The notes under the pieces are model-generated. The model saw only the letters and a list, made by a program, of their open reading frames with translations, was not told the origin of the DNA and ran no database searches. A program made the translations under genes and the position numbers. Of a stretch of 10,536 bases of DNA, positions 1 to 5,577 are shown piece by piece (within the stretch, counting starts at the first letter, position 1; every line of letters begins with the position of its first letter). Source of the DNA: Rhodospirillales bacterium (GTDB taxonomy: Bacteria > Pseudomonadota > Alphaproteobacteria > UBA9219); assembly GCA_015654915.1 (NCBI GenBank), contig JAATFY010000145.1, forward strand, positions 1 to 10,536, given 5' to 3'.

Positions 1-1
1 C

Positions 2-376
2 CTGCGGCCGCTTTATGACGCGCTCAACGACCGCATGGGCAGCAAGCGCCTGAAGCAGCATTTGCAGGACGGCACGATTGAGATTGCGCCGATCGGCTTC
101 ATGCGCGGCCGCACTCTGAACAACGCTTTTGTCGTGATCGACGAGGCGCAGAACTGCACCTACAACCAGATCAAGATGCTGCTGACGCGTCTCGGCTGGC
201 ACTCGACCATGGTGCTGACCGGCGATCCGGATCAGAGCGATTTGCTGGAAGGTATGTCCGGCCTTGCCGATATCGCGCGGAAACTGGAAGCGGTTTCCGG
301 CATCGCGGTCGTCCGCCTGACGGATAAGGACATCGTCCGCCATCCGCTGGTCGCCAGCATGCTGGGCGTCCTCTAA
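2..376 (+). CDS. PhoH-family ATPase, C-terminal part (5' truncated by window edge)
   Basis: The reading frame is open from base 2 and ends at TAA 374-376, giving 124 visible residues; the N-terminal half, including the Walker A loop, lies outside the window. The visible part begins LRPLYDALNDRMG, followed by MRGRTL (101-118), a Walker B-like strand VVIDEAQN (131-154) and TGDPDQSDL (218-244), which is the usual order in PhoH proteins, close to the P-loop core of superfamily 1 helicases. The end, VVRLTDKDIVRHPLVASML, is typical of alphaproteobacterial members. PhoH proteins bind and hydrolyse ATP and are thought to act in RNA metabolism; the exact role is unsettled. No ybeY follows, so this is not the common phoH-ybeY arrangement. 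The next gene is more than 240 bp away behind palindromes, so co-transcription with it is doubtful. Confidence 0.93.
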   Translation: MRPLYDALNDRMGSKRLKQHLQDGTIEIAPIGFMRGRTLNNAFVVIDEAQNCTYNQIKMLLTRLGWHSTMVLTGDPDQSDLLEGMSGLADIARKLEAVSGIAVVRLTDKDIVRHPLVASMLGVL

Positions 377-383
377 TTTTAAT

Positions 384-573
384 CCCTCTCCCCTTGCGGG
401 AGAGGAAGCGAAAACTTGGCTTTACAGCGTAAAGCCTTAGTTTTCGCAGGTGAGGGGTCAGGGTTTTTATACCTCTCCCCGAATTTGCTGCGCACATTCG
501 ACCGGGCTGGCATGACCAGCCCCTAAACCCGACTTATCTTGCTGCATTCGCAGCAAGCCCGCAGGGGGAGGGT
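384..573. repeat. Two adjacent intergenic palindromic elements
   Basis: This fills most of the 248-bp gap after phoH. Block 1 holds a hairpin CCTCTCCC (385-392) / GGGAGAGG (398-405). It then holds a near-perfect inverted repeat, GCGAAAACTTGGCTTTAC (408-425) against GTAAAGCCTTAGTTTTCGC (429-447), with a 3-nt loop. Block 2 is bounded by CCTCTCCCC (472-480) and GGGGGAGGG (564-572). It contains GGGCTGG/CCAGCCC (504-510/516-522) and CTTGCTGC/GCAGCAAG (538-545/550-557). The CCTCTCCCC start occurs in both blocks. The form resembles dispersed intergenic palindromes of proteobacteria whose ends read CCCTCTCCCC...GTGAGGGG. No T-run follows the first hairpin, so a simple intrinsic terminator for phoH is not evident, although the folds could end or protect transcripts. 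Confidence 0.7.
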
Positions 574-590
574 GACTGGATAAAGCTTCC

Positions 591-618
591 TTGGCCTTTC
601 CGGCGTAACTGCTAGAAT
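591..618 (+). promoter_or_regulatory. Candidate sigma70-type promoter for the SCO gene, possibly leaderless
   Basis: TTGGCC (591-596), a 16-nt spacer and TAGAAT (613-618, 5 of 6 to consensus) lie directly before the SCO start codon. The last base of the -10 is 7 nt before the A of ATG 625, so the expected transcript start coincides with the start codon. No Shine-Dalgarno sequence is visible before that ATG, which fits a leaderless message. A 5-bp inverted repeat CCGGC/GCCGG (600-604/619-623) overlaps the same stretch. The call rests on sequence match only. Confidence 0.4.
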
Positions 619-624
619 GCCGGT

Positions 625-1341
625 ATGTTCAAACTGCCGAAATTCAAACTGTCGAAAAAAGAAAAGAAGAACGCCGAGTTGCGCGCGCTGATCGTTGCGC
701 TTGCCGTTCTGGTCGGATTCCTGCTGGCCGGATGGCTCGTGATCTGGCAAAGCGACAAGGACCAAAACCGTGTGGCGCAGTTGCGTGAACAAGCTTCTCA
801 AGTACAGACGCAACAGACGGTACCGCCGAATACAGCCAGGATCGGCGGGTCCTTCGTGCTTACCAATCACGACGGCAAGATCGTTACCGACGCCGATTAT
901 CACGGCAAATATCTGCTGGTCTATTTCGGCTATACCTACTGTCCGGATATGTGCCCGACGGGATTACAAAGCATTTCGCGCGCGCTTGACCAATTGGGTG
1001 GCGACGCCAAAAAGGTGCAGCCGCTGTTCATTACCATCGATCCCGACCGCGACACGCCCGTGAAAATGAAAGAGTATATTTCCAGCTTTCATCCCAGCAT
1101 CGTAGGCCTGACCGGCTCGGCGCAGCAGATCGCCGATGTCGCCAAGGAATATCAGGTCTATTACAAGCGCGGCGAGCAGGTGGATGAGCACGACTATATG
1201 ATGGACCATTCCTCGCTGATTTACCTGATGAACCCCGACGGCAAACTCGTCACGACCTTCAATGAAGAAGCCGATCCCGCCGCCATCGTGAAAGCGCTGC
1301 ATGCGGCATGGGAAAATAAAACCTCCACGCCGAAGCAATAA
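625..1341 (+). CDS. SCO1/SenC-family copper chaperone, membrane-anchored
   Basis: The 238-residue protein has a Lys-rich N-terminus (residues 1-20), one membrane helix (about 21-42) and a thioredoxin-fold domain facing the periplasm. The copper site is clear: CPDMC gives C106 and C110 and MDHSS gives H195, the CxxxC...H set of SCO proteins. DPDRDTP (139-145) is another family hallmark. SCO proteins deliver Cu(I) to, or reduce the thiols of, the CuA site of cytochrome c oxidase subunit II. The length fits the family. No cox, cta or senC-linked regulator gene sits beside it; it lies alone between phoH and the F0 operon, about 120 bp upstream of atpI in the same direction. ATG 625 is chosen because it places the basic segment just before the helix and follows a -10-like box. 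Confidence 0.95.
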   Translation: MFKLPKFKLSKKEKKNAELRALIVALAVLVGFLLAGWLVIWQSDKDQNRVAQLREQASQVQTQQTVPPNTARIGGSFVLTNHDGKIVTDADYHGKYLLVYFGYTYCPDMCPTGLQSISRALDQLGGDAKKVQPLFITIDPDRDTPVKMKEYISSFHPSIVGLTGSAQQIADVAKEYQVYYKRGEQVDEHDYMMDHSSLIYLMNPDGKLVTTFNEEADPAAIVKALHAAWENKTSTPKQ

Positions 1342-1390
1342 GCCCCTATTTCCACGGCTTTTCTGCGATGCCGGATGCCCTGTTTCCGGC

Positions 1391-1419
1391 TTGACTCGGG
1401 CCTAGCCCACCCTTACTTT
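1391..1419 (+). promoter_or_regulatory. Candidate sigma70-type promoter of the F0 operon
   Basis: TTGACT (1391-1396), a 17-nt spacer and TACTTT (1414-1419) form a good housekeeping-type promoter in the 119-bp gap between the SCO gene and atpI. The predicted start near 1426 gives a leader of about 35 nt. A short inverted repeat GCCGG/CCGGC (1370-1374/1386-1390) ends immediately before the -35 and could mark the end of the SCO transcript, though no T-run follows it. The downstream F0 genes are tightly packed, so this would be the main promoter for all five. Confidence 0.5.
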
Positions 1420-1460
1420 GCGCGCGGCTTCCGAACCGGCATTAACGGCGATTTTTCAGC

Positions 1461-1748
1461 ATGGATAACGATCCTGAGAGCGAAAAAATCGCGGCGATGG
1501 CGGCGCGGATAAAGGAAGCCGGAGCGAAGCCGGTTGCAGAAGAGGTCCGCGGCGAGGCGAAGCCCTTGAAGATGAGTAGTGTCGGCTTCGATTTTCTCGG
1601 CGCGGTTCTGGTCTGCGCGTTTCTCGGCTGGCTGGCTGACCGCACGCTCGGCACAAAGCCGTGGGGCATTATCGCGATGCTGCTGATCGGTTTCGCTGTC
1701 GGCATCACGAATGTATGGAAGGCGCTGGGCAACCAGAAGCCGGAATAG
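1461..1748 (+). CDS. atpI: ATP synthase accessory protein AtpI
   Basis: A 95-residue protein with a charged N-terminal segment (1-38) and two membrane helices (about 41-59 and 68-87) joined by a short loop around DRTLGTKPWG. This is the layout of the short AtpI/AtpQ family found at the head of F0 operons, which helps assemble the c-ring or supply Mg2+. The segment FDFLGAVLVCAFLGWLADR and the downstream GFAVGITNVWK fit that family. It is the first gene of atpI-atpB-atpE-atpF'-atpF. No clear Shine-Dalgarno precedes ATG 1461, but the length and position before atpB support this start. Identification comes partly from gene order, since the family is weakly conserved. Confidence 0.88.
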   Translation: MDNDPESEKIAAMAARIKEAGAKPVAEEVRGEAKPLKMSSVGFDFLGAVLVCAFLGWLADRTLGTKPWGIIAMLLIGFAVGITNVWKALGNQKPE

Positions 1749-1764
1749 ACAAGGAAAGAATCGA

Positions 1765-2511
1765 ATGGCCTCGCTGCTCGAAGAATTTGAAATCCACCGC
1801 ATGAGCACGCCGATGTTTTCTATCGGCCATCACCCCATTGCGTTCACCAATTCGGCCCTTTTTATGCTGCTGGCGATTACGGCCAGCACGACATTAATGG
1901 TGCTTGCGATGCGTCCGCAGGCGCTGGTGCCGGGCCGCTGGCAGATGCTGGCCGAAAAACTTTACGCCATGATCGCCGATATGGTGACCGGCACGGCGGG
2001 CGAGGGGGCCAAACCTTTCTTCCCGTTCATTTTCACGGTCTTCGTTTTTATCCTGTTCTGCAATATTTTCGGCATGCTGCCGCATTCGCTGGCGGTGACG
2101 AGCCATATCCTTATCAATATCGCCATCGCTTTTTCGCTGTTCGCCATCATCCTGATCACCGGCTTCGTCCGCCACGGCGTTCATTTCCTGCAGCTGTTCG
2201 TGCCGCCGGGCGCGCCGAAATTCATGCTGCCGTTCCTCGTGGTGATCGAGCTGTTTTCCTTCCTCGTGCGGCCGTTCAGCCTGTCGATCCGGCTTTTTGC
2301 CAATATGCTGGCGGGCCATATTCTATTGGGTGTTTTCGCCGGCATGACCGTCAGTCTGCTGGCCGCCGGGTGGCTCGGCTGGCTCGGCATATTGCCTCTC
2401 GCCGTCAACGTTGCTATCACCGGCTTCGAGTTTTTCGTCGCGTTCCTGCAGGCTTATATCTATGCCGTCCTTTCGGCGGTATATCTGCGCGATGCGATTG
2501 AAATGCACTAA
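1765..2511 (+). CDS. atpB: F0F1 ATP synthase subunit a
   Basis: The 248-residue integral membrane stator of F0 forms the two proton half-channels beside the c-ring. The essential Arg is R176 in SLSIRLFANMLAGH, matching R210 of E. coli. Q229 in AFLQAYIYAVLSAVYL matches E. coli Q252. H185 and E222 occupy the places of E. coli E219 and H245, the swapped pair also seen in mitochondrial subunit a. About five to six hydrophobic helices are visible. ATG 1765 is chosen over the in-frame upstream codon at 1711 because it follows AAGGAAAG (1751-1758) at good spacing, starts after the atpI stop, and gives the family's usual N-terminus MASLLEEFEIHR. It lies 16 nt after atpI and 40 nt before atpE. Confidence 0.98.
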   Translation: MASLLEEFEIHRMSTPMFSIGHHPIAFTNSALFMLLAITASTTLMVLAMRPQALVPGRWQMLAEKLYAMIADMVTGTAGEGAKPFFPFIFTVFVFILFCNIFGMLPHSLAVTSHILINIAIAFSLFAIILITGFVRHGVHFLQLFVPPGAPKFMLPFLVVIELFSFLVRPFSLSIRLFANMLAGHILLGVFAGMTVSLLAAGWLGWLGILPLAVNVAITGFEFFVAFLQAYIYAVLSAVYLRDAIEMH

Positions 2512-2538
2512 GGCACTTAGTTAACCTCAAACAAGTTC

Positions 2539-2545
2539 AAGGGAG
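2539..2545 (+). promoter_or_regulatory. Strong ribosome binding site of atpE
   Basis: AAGGGAG sits 6 nt before ATG 2552 and is the best Shine-Dalgarno sequence in the operon. Subunit c is needed in about 10-15 copies per enzyme, so a stronger ribosome site here than at the other F0 genes, which are coupled by overlaps, makes sense. The link to copy number is inference. Confidence 0.7.
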
Positions 2546-2551
2546 TTTTCG

Positions 2552-2779
2552 ATGGAAGGTTCAGCACTCAAATTGCTCGGCGCAGGCGTGGCGATGATCG
2601 GTTCGCTCGGCGCGGGTATCGGCCTCGGCCTCATCTTCTCGGCATGGATCACCGCCATCGCGCGCAATCCTTCCGCCGAAGCCAAGTTCCGCCAGATCGG
2701 CTTCATCGGCTTCGCGGTGACCGAGCTCGTTCTGCTGATGTGCTTCGTTATCGCCGTCCTGCTCATGTTCGCGGTCTAA
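2552..2779 (+). CDS. atpE: F0F1 ATP synthase subunit c (proteolipid)
   Basis: A 75-residue hairpin of two membrane helices that builds the rotating c-ring. Helix 1 carries the Gly-rich packing motif around GSLGAGIGLG (17-26). The polar loop is ARNPS (R38, N39, P40), which contacts subunits gamma and epsilon. Helix 2 has the proton-carrying carboxylate E58 in FAVTELVLL. Glu in place of the E. coli Asp is usual in alphaproteobacteria and mitochondria. The residue after E58 is Leu, without the Ser/Thr ligand seen in Na+-binding rings, so proton coupling is expected. The length is normal. The stop TAA (2777-2779) overlaps the ATG of the next gene by one base. Confidence 0.98.
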   Translation: MEGSALKLLGAGVAMIGSLGAGIGLGLIFSAWITAIARNPSAEAKFRQIGFIGFAVTELVLLMCFVIAVLLMFAV

Positions 2780-3324
2780 TGACGCTGACGCGGAAATATG
2801 CGGGTGTTTTGCCGGCTGTCGGCGCGGCGCTTTACGCGCTGCCGCTGATGGCGGCGGAGTCCGGCGAGAAAACCGGACTGCCGCAACTCGACACCACGCT
2901 GTTTCCTGAGCAGCTTTTCTGGTTCGCCGTTACCTTTATCCTTCTCTATGTGCTGATGGCGTTCGTGGCTTTGCCCGGCGTCAGCCGCGCGCAGAATAAA
3001 CGGCAGGAAACGATTTCTTCGGAACTGGCCGCCGCCATTGCCGCCAACGAAGCGGCCAAGATGATGATCGCGCATTATGAAAAAGCCTTGGCCGATGCCC
3101 GCGCCAAGGCGAAGGCGACGGTCAGCGCAATCACCGCGCAGGCGGCGAAAGAATCCGCCGAAAAACAGGCGAAACAACAGCAGGAACTCGCCAAACGCTT
3201 GCATGAAGCCGAAGCCAAGATCGCAGCCATGCGCGACGCGGCGCTGAAAGACGTCAAGGGCACAGCGACCGAGCTTGCGAATGCCATCGTCGAGAAAATC
3301 ACCGGCCTGAGGGCCAAGGCATGA
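2779..3324 (+). CDS. atpF': F0F1 ATP synthase subunit b'
   Basis: A 181-residue peripheral stalk subunit. ATG 2779 overlaps the atpE stop (TAATGA), so translation is probably coupled; longer readings that begin inside atpE are rejected. After an N-terminal extension of about 35 residues comes the family core LPQLDTTLFPEQLFWFAVTF, with a membrane helix at about 45-65, then a long Ala/Lys/Glu-rich coiled coil (about 70-181). The core motif identifies it as b' rather than b. The extension (1-26) has basic residues followed by a hydrophobic run ending PLMAAES, resembling a cleavable signal peptide; N-terminal extensions also occur in b' of other alphaproteobacteria. With subunit b it forms the b-b' dimer that joins subunit a to F1 via delta. 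Confidence 0.95.
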   Translation: MTLTRKYAGVLPAVGAALYALPLMAAESGEKTGLPQLDTTLFPEQLFWFAVTFILLYVLMAFVALPGVSRAQNKRQETISSELAAAIAANEAAKMMIAHYEKALADARAKAKATVSAITAQAAKESAEKQAKQQQELAKRLHEAEAKIAAMRDAALKDVKGTATELANAIVEKITGLRAKA

Positions 3325-3830
3325 AGGATTTGCTGAAAGACCCGATGTTTTTCTACGGCATCGCCTTCGTCATTTTTCTGGCGCTGGCCTGGAAGCACGG
3401 GCGCAAGCCGATCCTTGGCTGGCTCGACAGCGAAATCCTGAAAATCCGCAACGAGCTGGATCAGGCGCGGAAATTACGGGTCGAAGCCGAAACCATGCTG
3501 GCCGAATACAAAGTCCGGCAGGCGACCGCCATGGCCGATGCCGAAGCCATCGTGAAGCATGCGAAGGAAGAAGCGGCGCAATTAAAGGCGCAGGCCGAAG
3601 CCGACCTGAAAGACGCGCTGGCGCGGCATGAGCAGCAGGCGCTGGAACGTATCCGTATTGCCGAAACGGAGGCGATGGCCGAGGTTCGCGCCGCCGCCGT
3701 CGATCTCGCCATGGATATGGCGAGCAAAACTTTGGCGTCGCAGATGGACGAAGCCACCGCCGGAAAACTGGCGGATCAGGCGATTGCCGATATGCCGAAA
3801 CCGTCCGCGGCCAAGGCTAAAGCGGCTTGA
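3321..3830 (+). CDS. atpF: F0F1 ATP synthase subunit b
   Basis: A 169-residue peripheral stalk subunit, overlapping the end of the b' gene by ATGA (3321-3324), which points to coupled translation in a fixed ratio. It has an N-terminal membrane helix (about 8-24, FFYGIAFVIFLALAW) followed by HGRKPI and a long charged helix with heptad character, including LDQARKLRVEAETMLAEYKV. The C-terminus MPKPSAAKAKAA is Ala/Lys-rich. As last gene of the cluster it completes F0; the F1 genes (atpH-A-G-D-C) do not follow, as expected in alphaproteobacteria where F1 sits elsewhere. No hairpin with a T-run follows at once; the palindromic element starting at 3876 may serve as the transcript end. Confidence 0.96.
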   Translation: MKDLLKDPMFFYGIAFVIFLALAWKHGRKPILGWLDSEILKIRNELDQARKLRVEAETMLAEYKVRQATAMADAEAIVKHAKEEAAQLKAQAEADLKDALARHEQQALERIRIAETEAMAEVRAAAVDLAMDMASKTLASQMDEATAGKLADQAIADMPKPSAAKAKAA

Positions 3831-3875
3831 TCCTCAAACAGCATCCCCGGAAAATTGGGGTGACTCATTTTGGCA

Positions 3876-4060
3876 TTTCGTCATTCCGGTCAAGCCTGTC
3901 ACTTACTGACTGAGATGTGGTTCCAAAACTTGAACCGGCCTTTCAATCAGTAAGTGACAGGCGCGAGCCGGAATCCCGTTTCCTGTTTAACTGAAGGAAA
4001 ACAAATGGGATTCCGGATAAATTGGCTCGCTGCGCTCGCCAATTTTCCGGAATGACGAAA
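3876..4060. repeat. Nested palindromic intergenic element with perfect 14-bp terminal inverted repeats
   Basis: This 185-bp element is bounded by TTTCGTCATTCCGG (3876-3889) and its exact reverse complement CCGGAATGACGAAA (4047-4060). Inside are three further hairpins. One is GCCTGTCACTTACTGA (3894-3909) with its exact complement at 3947-3962. One is CCGGAATCCC/GGGATTCCGG (3968-3977/4007-4016), with TTTCCT/AGGAAA nested inside. The third pairs 4011-4026 with 4038-4052 (TTCCGG..AAATTGGC), with one extra base. CGTCATTCCGG-ended palindromes are a common class of dispersed non-coding repeat in alphaproteobacteria. No ORF of note lies inside. It follows atpF by 45 bp and may also act as its transcript end. 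Confidence 0.8.
3894..3962. repeat. Internal 69-bp hairpin, possibly a second element inserted in the first
   Basis: Outer arms GCCTGTCACTTACTGAcTGA (3894-3913) and TCAATCAGTAAGTGACAGGC (3943-3962) match over 20 positions with one mismatch, leaving a 29-nt centre that has its own GGTTC/GAACC (3919-3923/3932-3936). It lies exactly between ATTCCGG (3883-3889) and CCGGAAT (3968-3974), the two arms of another hairpin. Deleting it would rejoin these arms around a 9-nt loop. That geometry suggests a small palindromic unit inserted into the loop of an older one. No clear target-site duplication is seen. Confidence 0.5.
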
Positions 4061-4116
4061 CTTCGAAGCGAGACACTACCAATTAATGTAGCCATCTTAT
4101 TAACCATAATTTCCGT

Positions 4117-4157
4117 TTGACATTGAATGCGTCTGATATTCCAATATAGGCGCATTC
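4117..4157 (+). promoter_or_regulatory. Candidate promoter overlapped by a dyad, upstream of the orphan gene
   Basis: TTGACA (4117-4122) is a perfect -35. At 17-nt spacing lies TCCAAT (4140-4145, 4 of 6). Overlapping the -10 is a two-level dyad: outer arms GAATGCG (4125-4131) and CGCATTC (4151-4157), inner arms ATATT (4136-4140) and AATAT (4143-4147), all centred near 4141. A dyad set between -35 and start point is where a repressor often binds. The ATG of the gene lies 28 bp further on. The sites are read from sequence only. Confidence 0.4.
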
Positions 4158-4184
4158 GTAATATGAAATTTGTGGAACATAAAT

Positions 4185-4733
4185 ATGGCTTCGCCTGCTG
4201 AACCACTGACTTTGGATGTGTTACTTGAAATCGGCGCTAAAACGCAGGCAGTTGCCAACTTAGCATTGCGTTATGCCATCACAGATTTTTACGAAAGCCA
4301 CGCCAATATGGCTGACGTTATTCGGCTTTGGTCGCGCGAAAAATCCAAAAGCGGAGAGCGCACATTTGAAGGCAAGCAAATGAAGGCGATAAGAAGTTTA
4401 CTTCGTGGAATGGATAACCTTGATGCAGCGATTGATCGTCATGCTTCGCCAATGCGCGAGTTATTTGCAAAAATGGGAATGCCTCCTTCTCAGTTGACGG
4501 ACGAGGAATTTCTGACAAAGGTCATTAACAATACATTGAACCGCATTGTTGCTTTCTTTGATACATACGGCCATTCTTCCTTTCAGGATTTGTTACAATA
4601 TTTGAAGGAACATCAAAACTTTGATGCCCATTTTCTGAATGTTGTTCCGGATATATATCGCCAAATAGGCGTCCCCATGCCAGCAGGATCGCCCCATGGC
4701 AGGAAACGCACCATTGAACCGGAAGTAACCTAA
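4185..4733 (+). CDS. Uncharacterised AT-rich orphan gene (182-residue soluble protein)
   Basis: I do not recognise this protein. From ATG 4185 it has 182 residues; TTG 4170 would add five. There is only a weak GGA before ATG 4185. It has no Cys, no membrane segment and no signal peptide. It looks mostly alpha-helical, with amphipathic stretches at about 10-50, 63-98 and 105-160, and a basic-acidic tail (GRKRTIEPEVT). Its DNA is clearly AT-richer than its neighbours, with many TTA/TTG leucine codons where the atp genes use CTG, which suggests transfer or lower expression. It sits alone between a palindromic element and the convergent nitrilase gene, with its own candidate promoter and dyad. 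The unbroken 182-codon frame and a stop just before the converging gene support it being real. Confidence 0.65.
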   Translation: MASPAEPLTLDVLLEIGAKTQAVANLALRYAITDFYESHANMADVIRLWSREKSKSGERTFEGKQMKAIRSLLRGMDNLDAAIDRHASPMRELFAKMGMPPSQLTDEEFLTKVINNTLNRIVAFFDTYGHSSFQDLLQYLKEHQNFDAHFLNVVPDIYRQIGVPMPAGSPHGRKRTIEPEVT

Positions 4734-4749
4734 TCACAGTTTACTTCCG
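4720..4749. terminator. Hairpin between convergent genes, possible bidirectional terminator
   Basis: CGGAAGTAA (4720-4728) and TTACTTCCG (4741-4749) form a perfect 9-bp stem with a 12-nt loop, spanning the stop codon of the orphan gene and ending 3 bp before the stop of the nitrilase gene on the other strand. Its place between two converging stops suggests transcript termination or end protection in both directions. Neither side has a proper T-run, so the intrinsic strength is doubtful. Confidence 0.45.
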
Positions 4750-4752
4750 TTA

Positions 4753-5577
4753 TCACGGCCTAACAAATTCGCAATCATGTTTCAGGCTCGGCAGCATGCG
4801 CCGTGCGTCGGCGACTTTGTCGAGGTCGATCTCGGCAATAAGAATATCCGAAACATCGCCGGCTTCGGCCATGATCTCGCCCGAAGGCGCTATGATCAGG
4901 GAATGACCATAAGTCAGACGCCCGCCTTCATGCTCGCCGCACTGGGCGGGCGCCAGAATAAAACATCCGGTTTCAATCGCGCGAGCGCGCAATAATACAT
5001 GCCAATGAAGTTTTCCGGTCGGCACCGTAAAAGCGGCGGGTACTGTGATGATGCCGGCTCCGGCTTTCGCCAAAGCGCGATACAAATGGGGAAAGCGTAC
5101 ATCGTAGCAAATCGTTAGGCCAATTTTTCCCCATGGCGTATCGGCCGCCACGGCGCGGTCGCCGCCGCGGTAATTGCTGGATTCGCGGTAGGTTTCGCTT
5201 TCGCTGAGGTCGGCGTCGAACATATGGATCTTGTCGTAATGCGCGGCGATCTTGCCTTCCGGATCGAACAGGTAGCTGCGGTTGGCGAGCCGGTCCTGGC
5301 CGATATGGACGGCGATGCTGCCCGCCAGAATCCACGTGACGGTTTCCTGTGCCATGCGGCCGAAAAAAGCGACGGCGGGGTGTTCCGCTTCGCTGAAGGT
5401 GCGGGCAAAAAGTTTTTCGCGTCCGCGCACCATCAGGCTGACATTTTCGGGCGTTGTGATCAGTTGCGCGCCGCGTTCGCGGGCAATGCGGATCATGGGT
5501 TCGATGGCTTCGAGATTGGCGGCGATTTCGGGGGCGGAACTGGTCTGGATGCAGGCGACGGTAACGCGATTGCTCAT
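4753..5577 (-). CDS. Nitrilase-superfamily amidase, Nit1-like (probable deaminated glutathione amidase)
   Basis: A 274-residue C-N hydrolase with the Glu-Lys-Cys triad: E44 in TTPENV, K116 in YDKIHMFD and C157 in TICYDVRFPHLYRALA. The stretches DADLSESETYRESSNY and CYDVRFPHLY are typical of the Nit1 branch, whose known activity is to cleave deaminated glutathione, a side product of transaminases, to alpha-ketoglutarate and Cys-Gly. ATG 5577 is chosen because it overlaps the grxC stop (ATGA); longer readings in this frame run through the grxC region and are rejected. Coupling to glutaredoxin supports a role in glutathione upkeep, but that is inference; omega-amidase or another amidase activity is possible. 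It ends convergent to the orphan gene, 19 bp from its stop. Confidence 0.92.
   Translation of the reverse strand: MSNRVTVACIQTSSAPEIAANLEAIEPMIRIARERGAQLITTPENVSLMVRGREKLFARTFSEAEHPAVAFFGRMAQETVTWILAGSIAVHIGQDRLANRSYLFDPEGKIAAHYDKIHMFDADLSESETYRESSNYRGGDRAVAADTPWGKIGLTICYDVRFPHLYRALAKAGAGIITVPAAFTVPTGKLHWHVLLRARAIETGCFILAPAQCGEHEGGRLTYGHSLIIAPSGEIMAEAGDVSDILIAEIDLDKVADARRMLPSLKHDCEFVRP

Noticed and set aside
384..573. CRISPR array or tRNA in the palindromic spacer
   Set aside because: Repeats are palindromic and not regularly spaced direct repeats; no tRNA cloverleaf or CCA end can be drawn.
2065..2440. H185/E222 swap in subunit a as a novelty
   Set aside because: The same exchange relative to E. 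coli is known in mitochondrial and related subunit a proteins.
2644..2778. Longer b' reading starting inside atpE
   Set aside because: It overlaps the conserved second helix of subunit c in another frame; ATG 2779 at the atpE stop gives the coupled start.
2552..2779. Na+-dependent c-ring
   Set aside because: E58 is followed by Leu and the usual Gln and Ser/Thr sodium ligands are absent.
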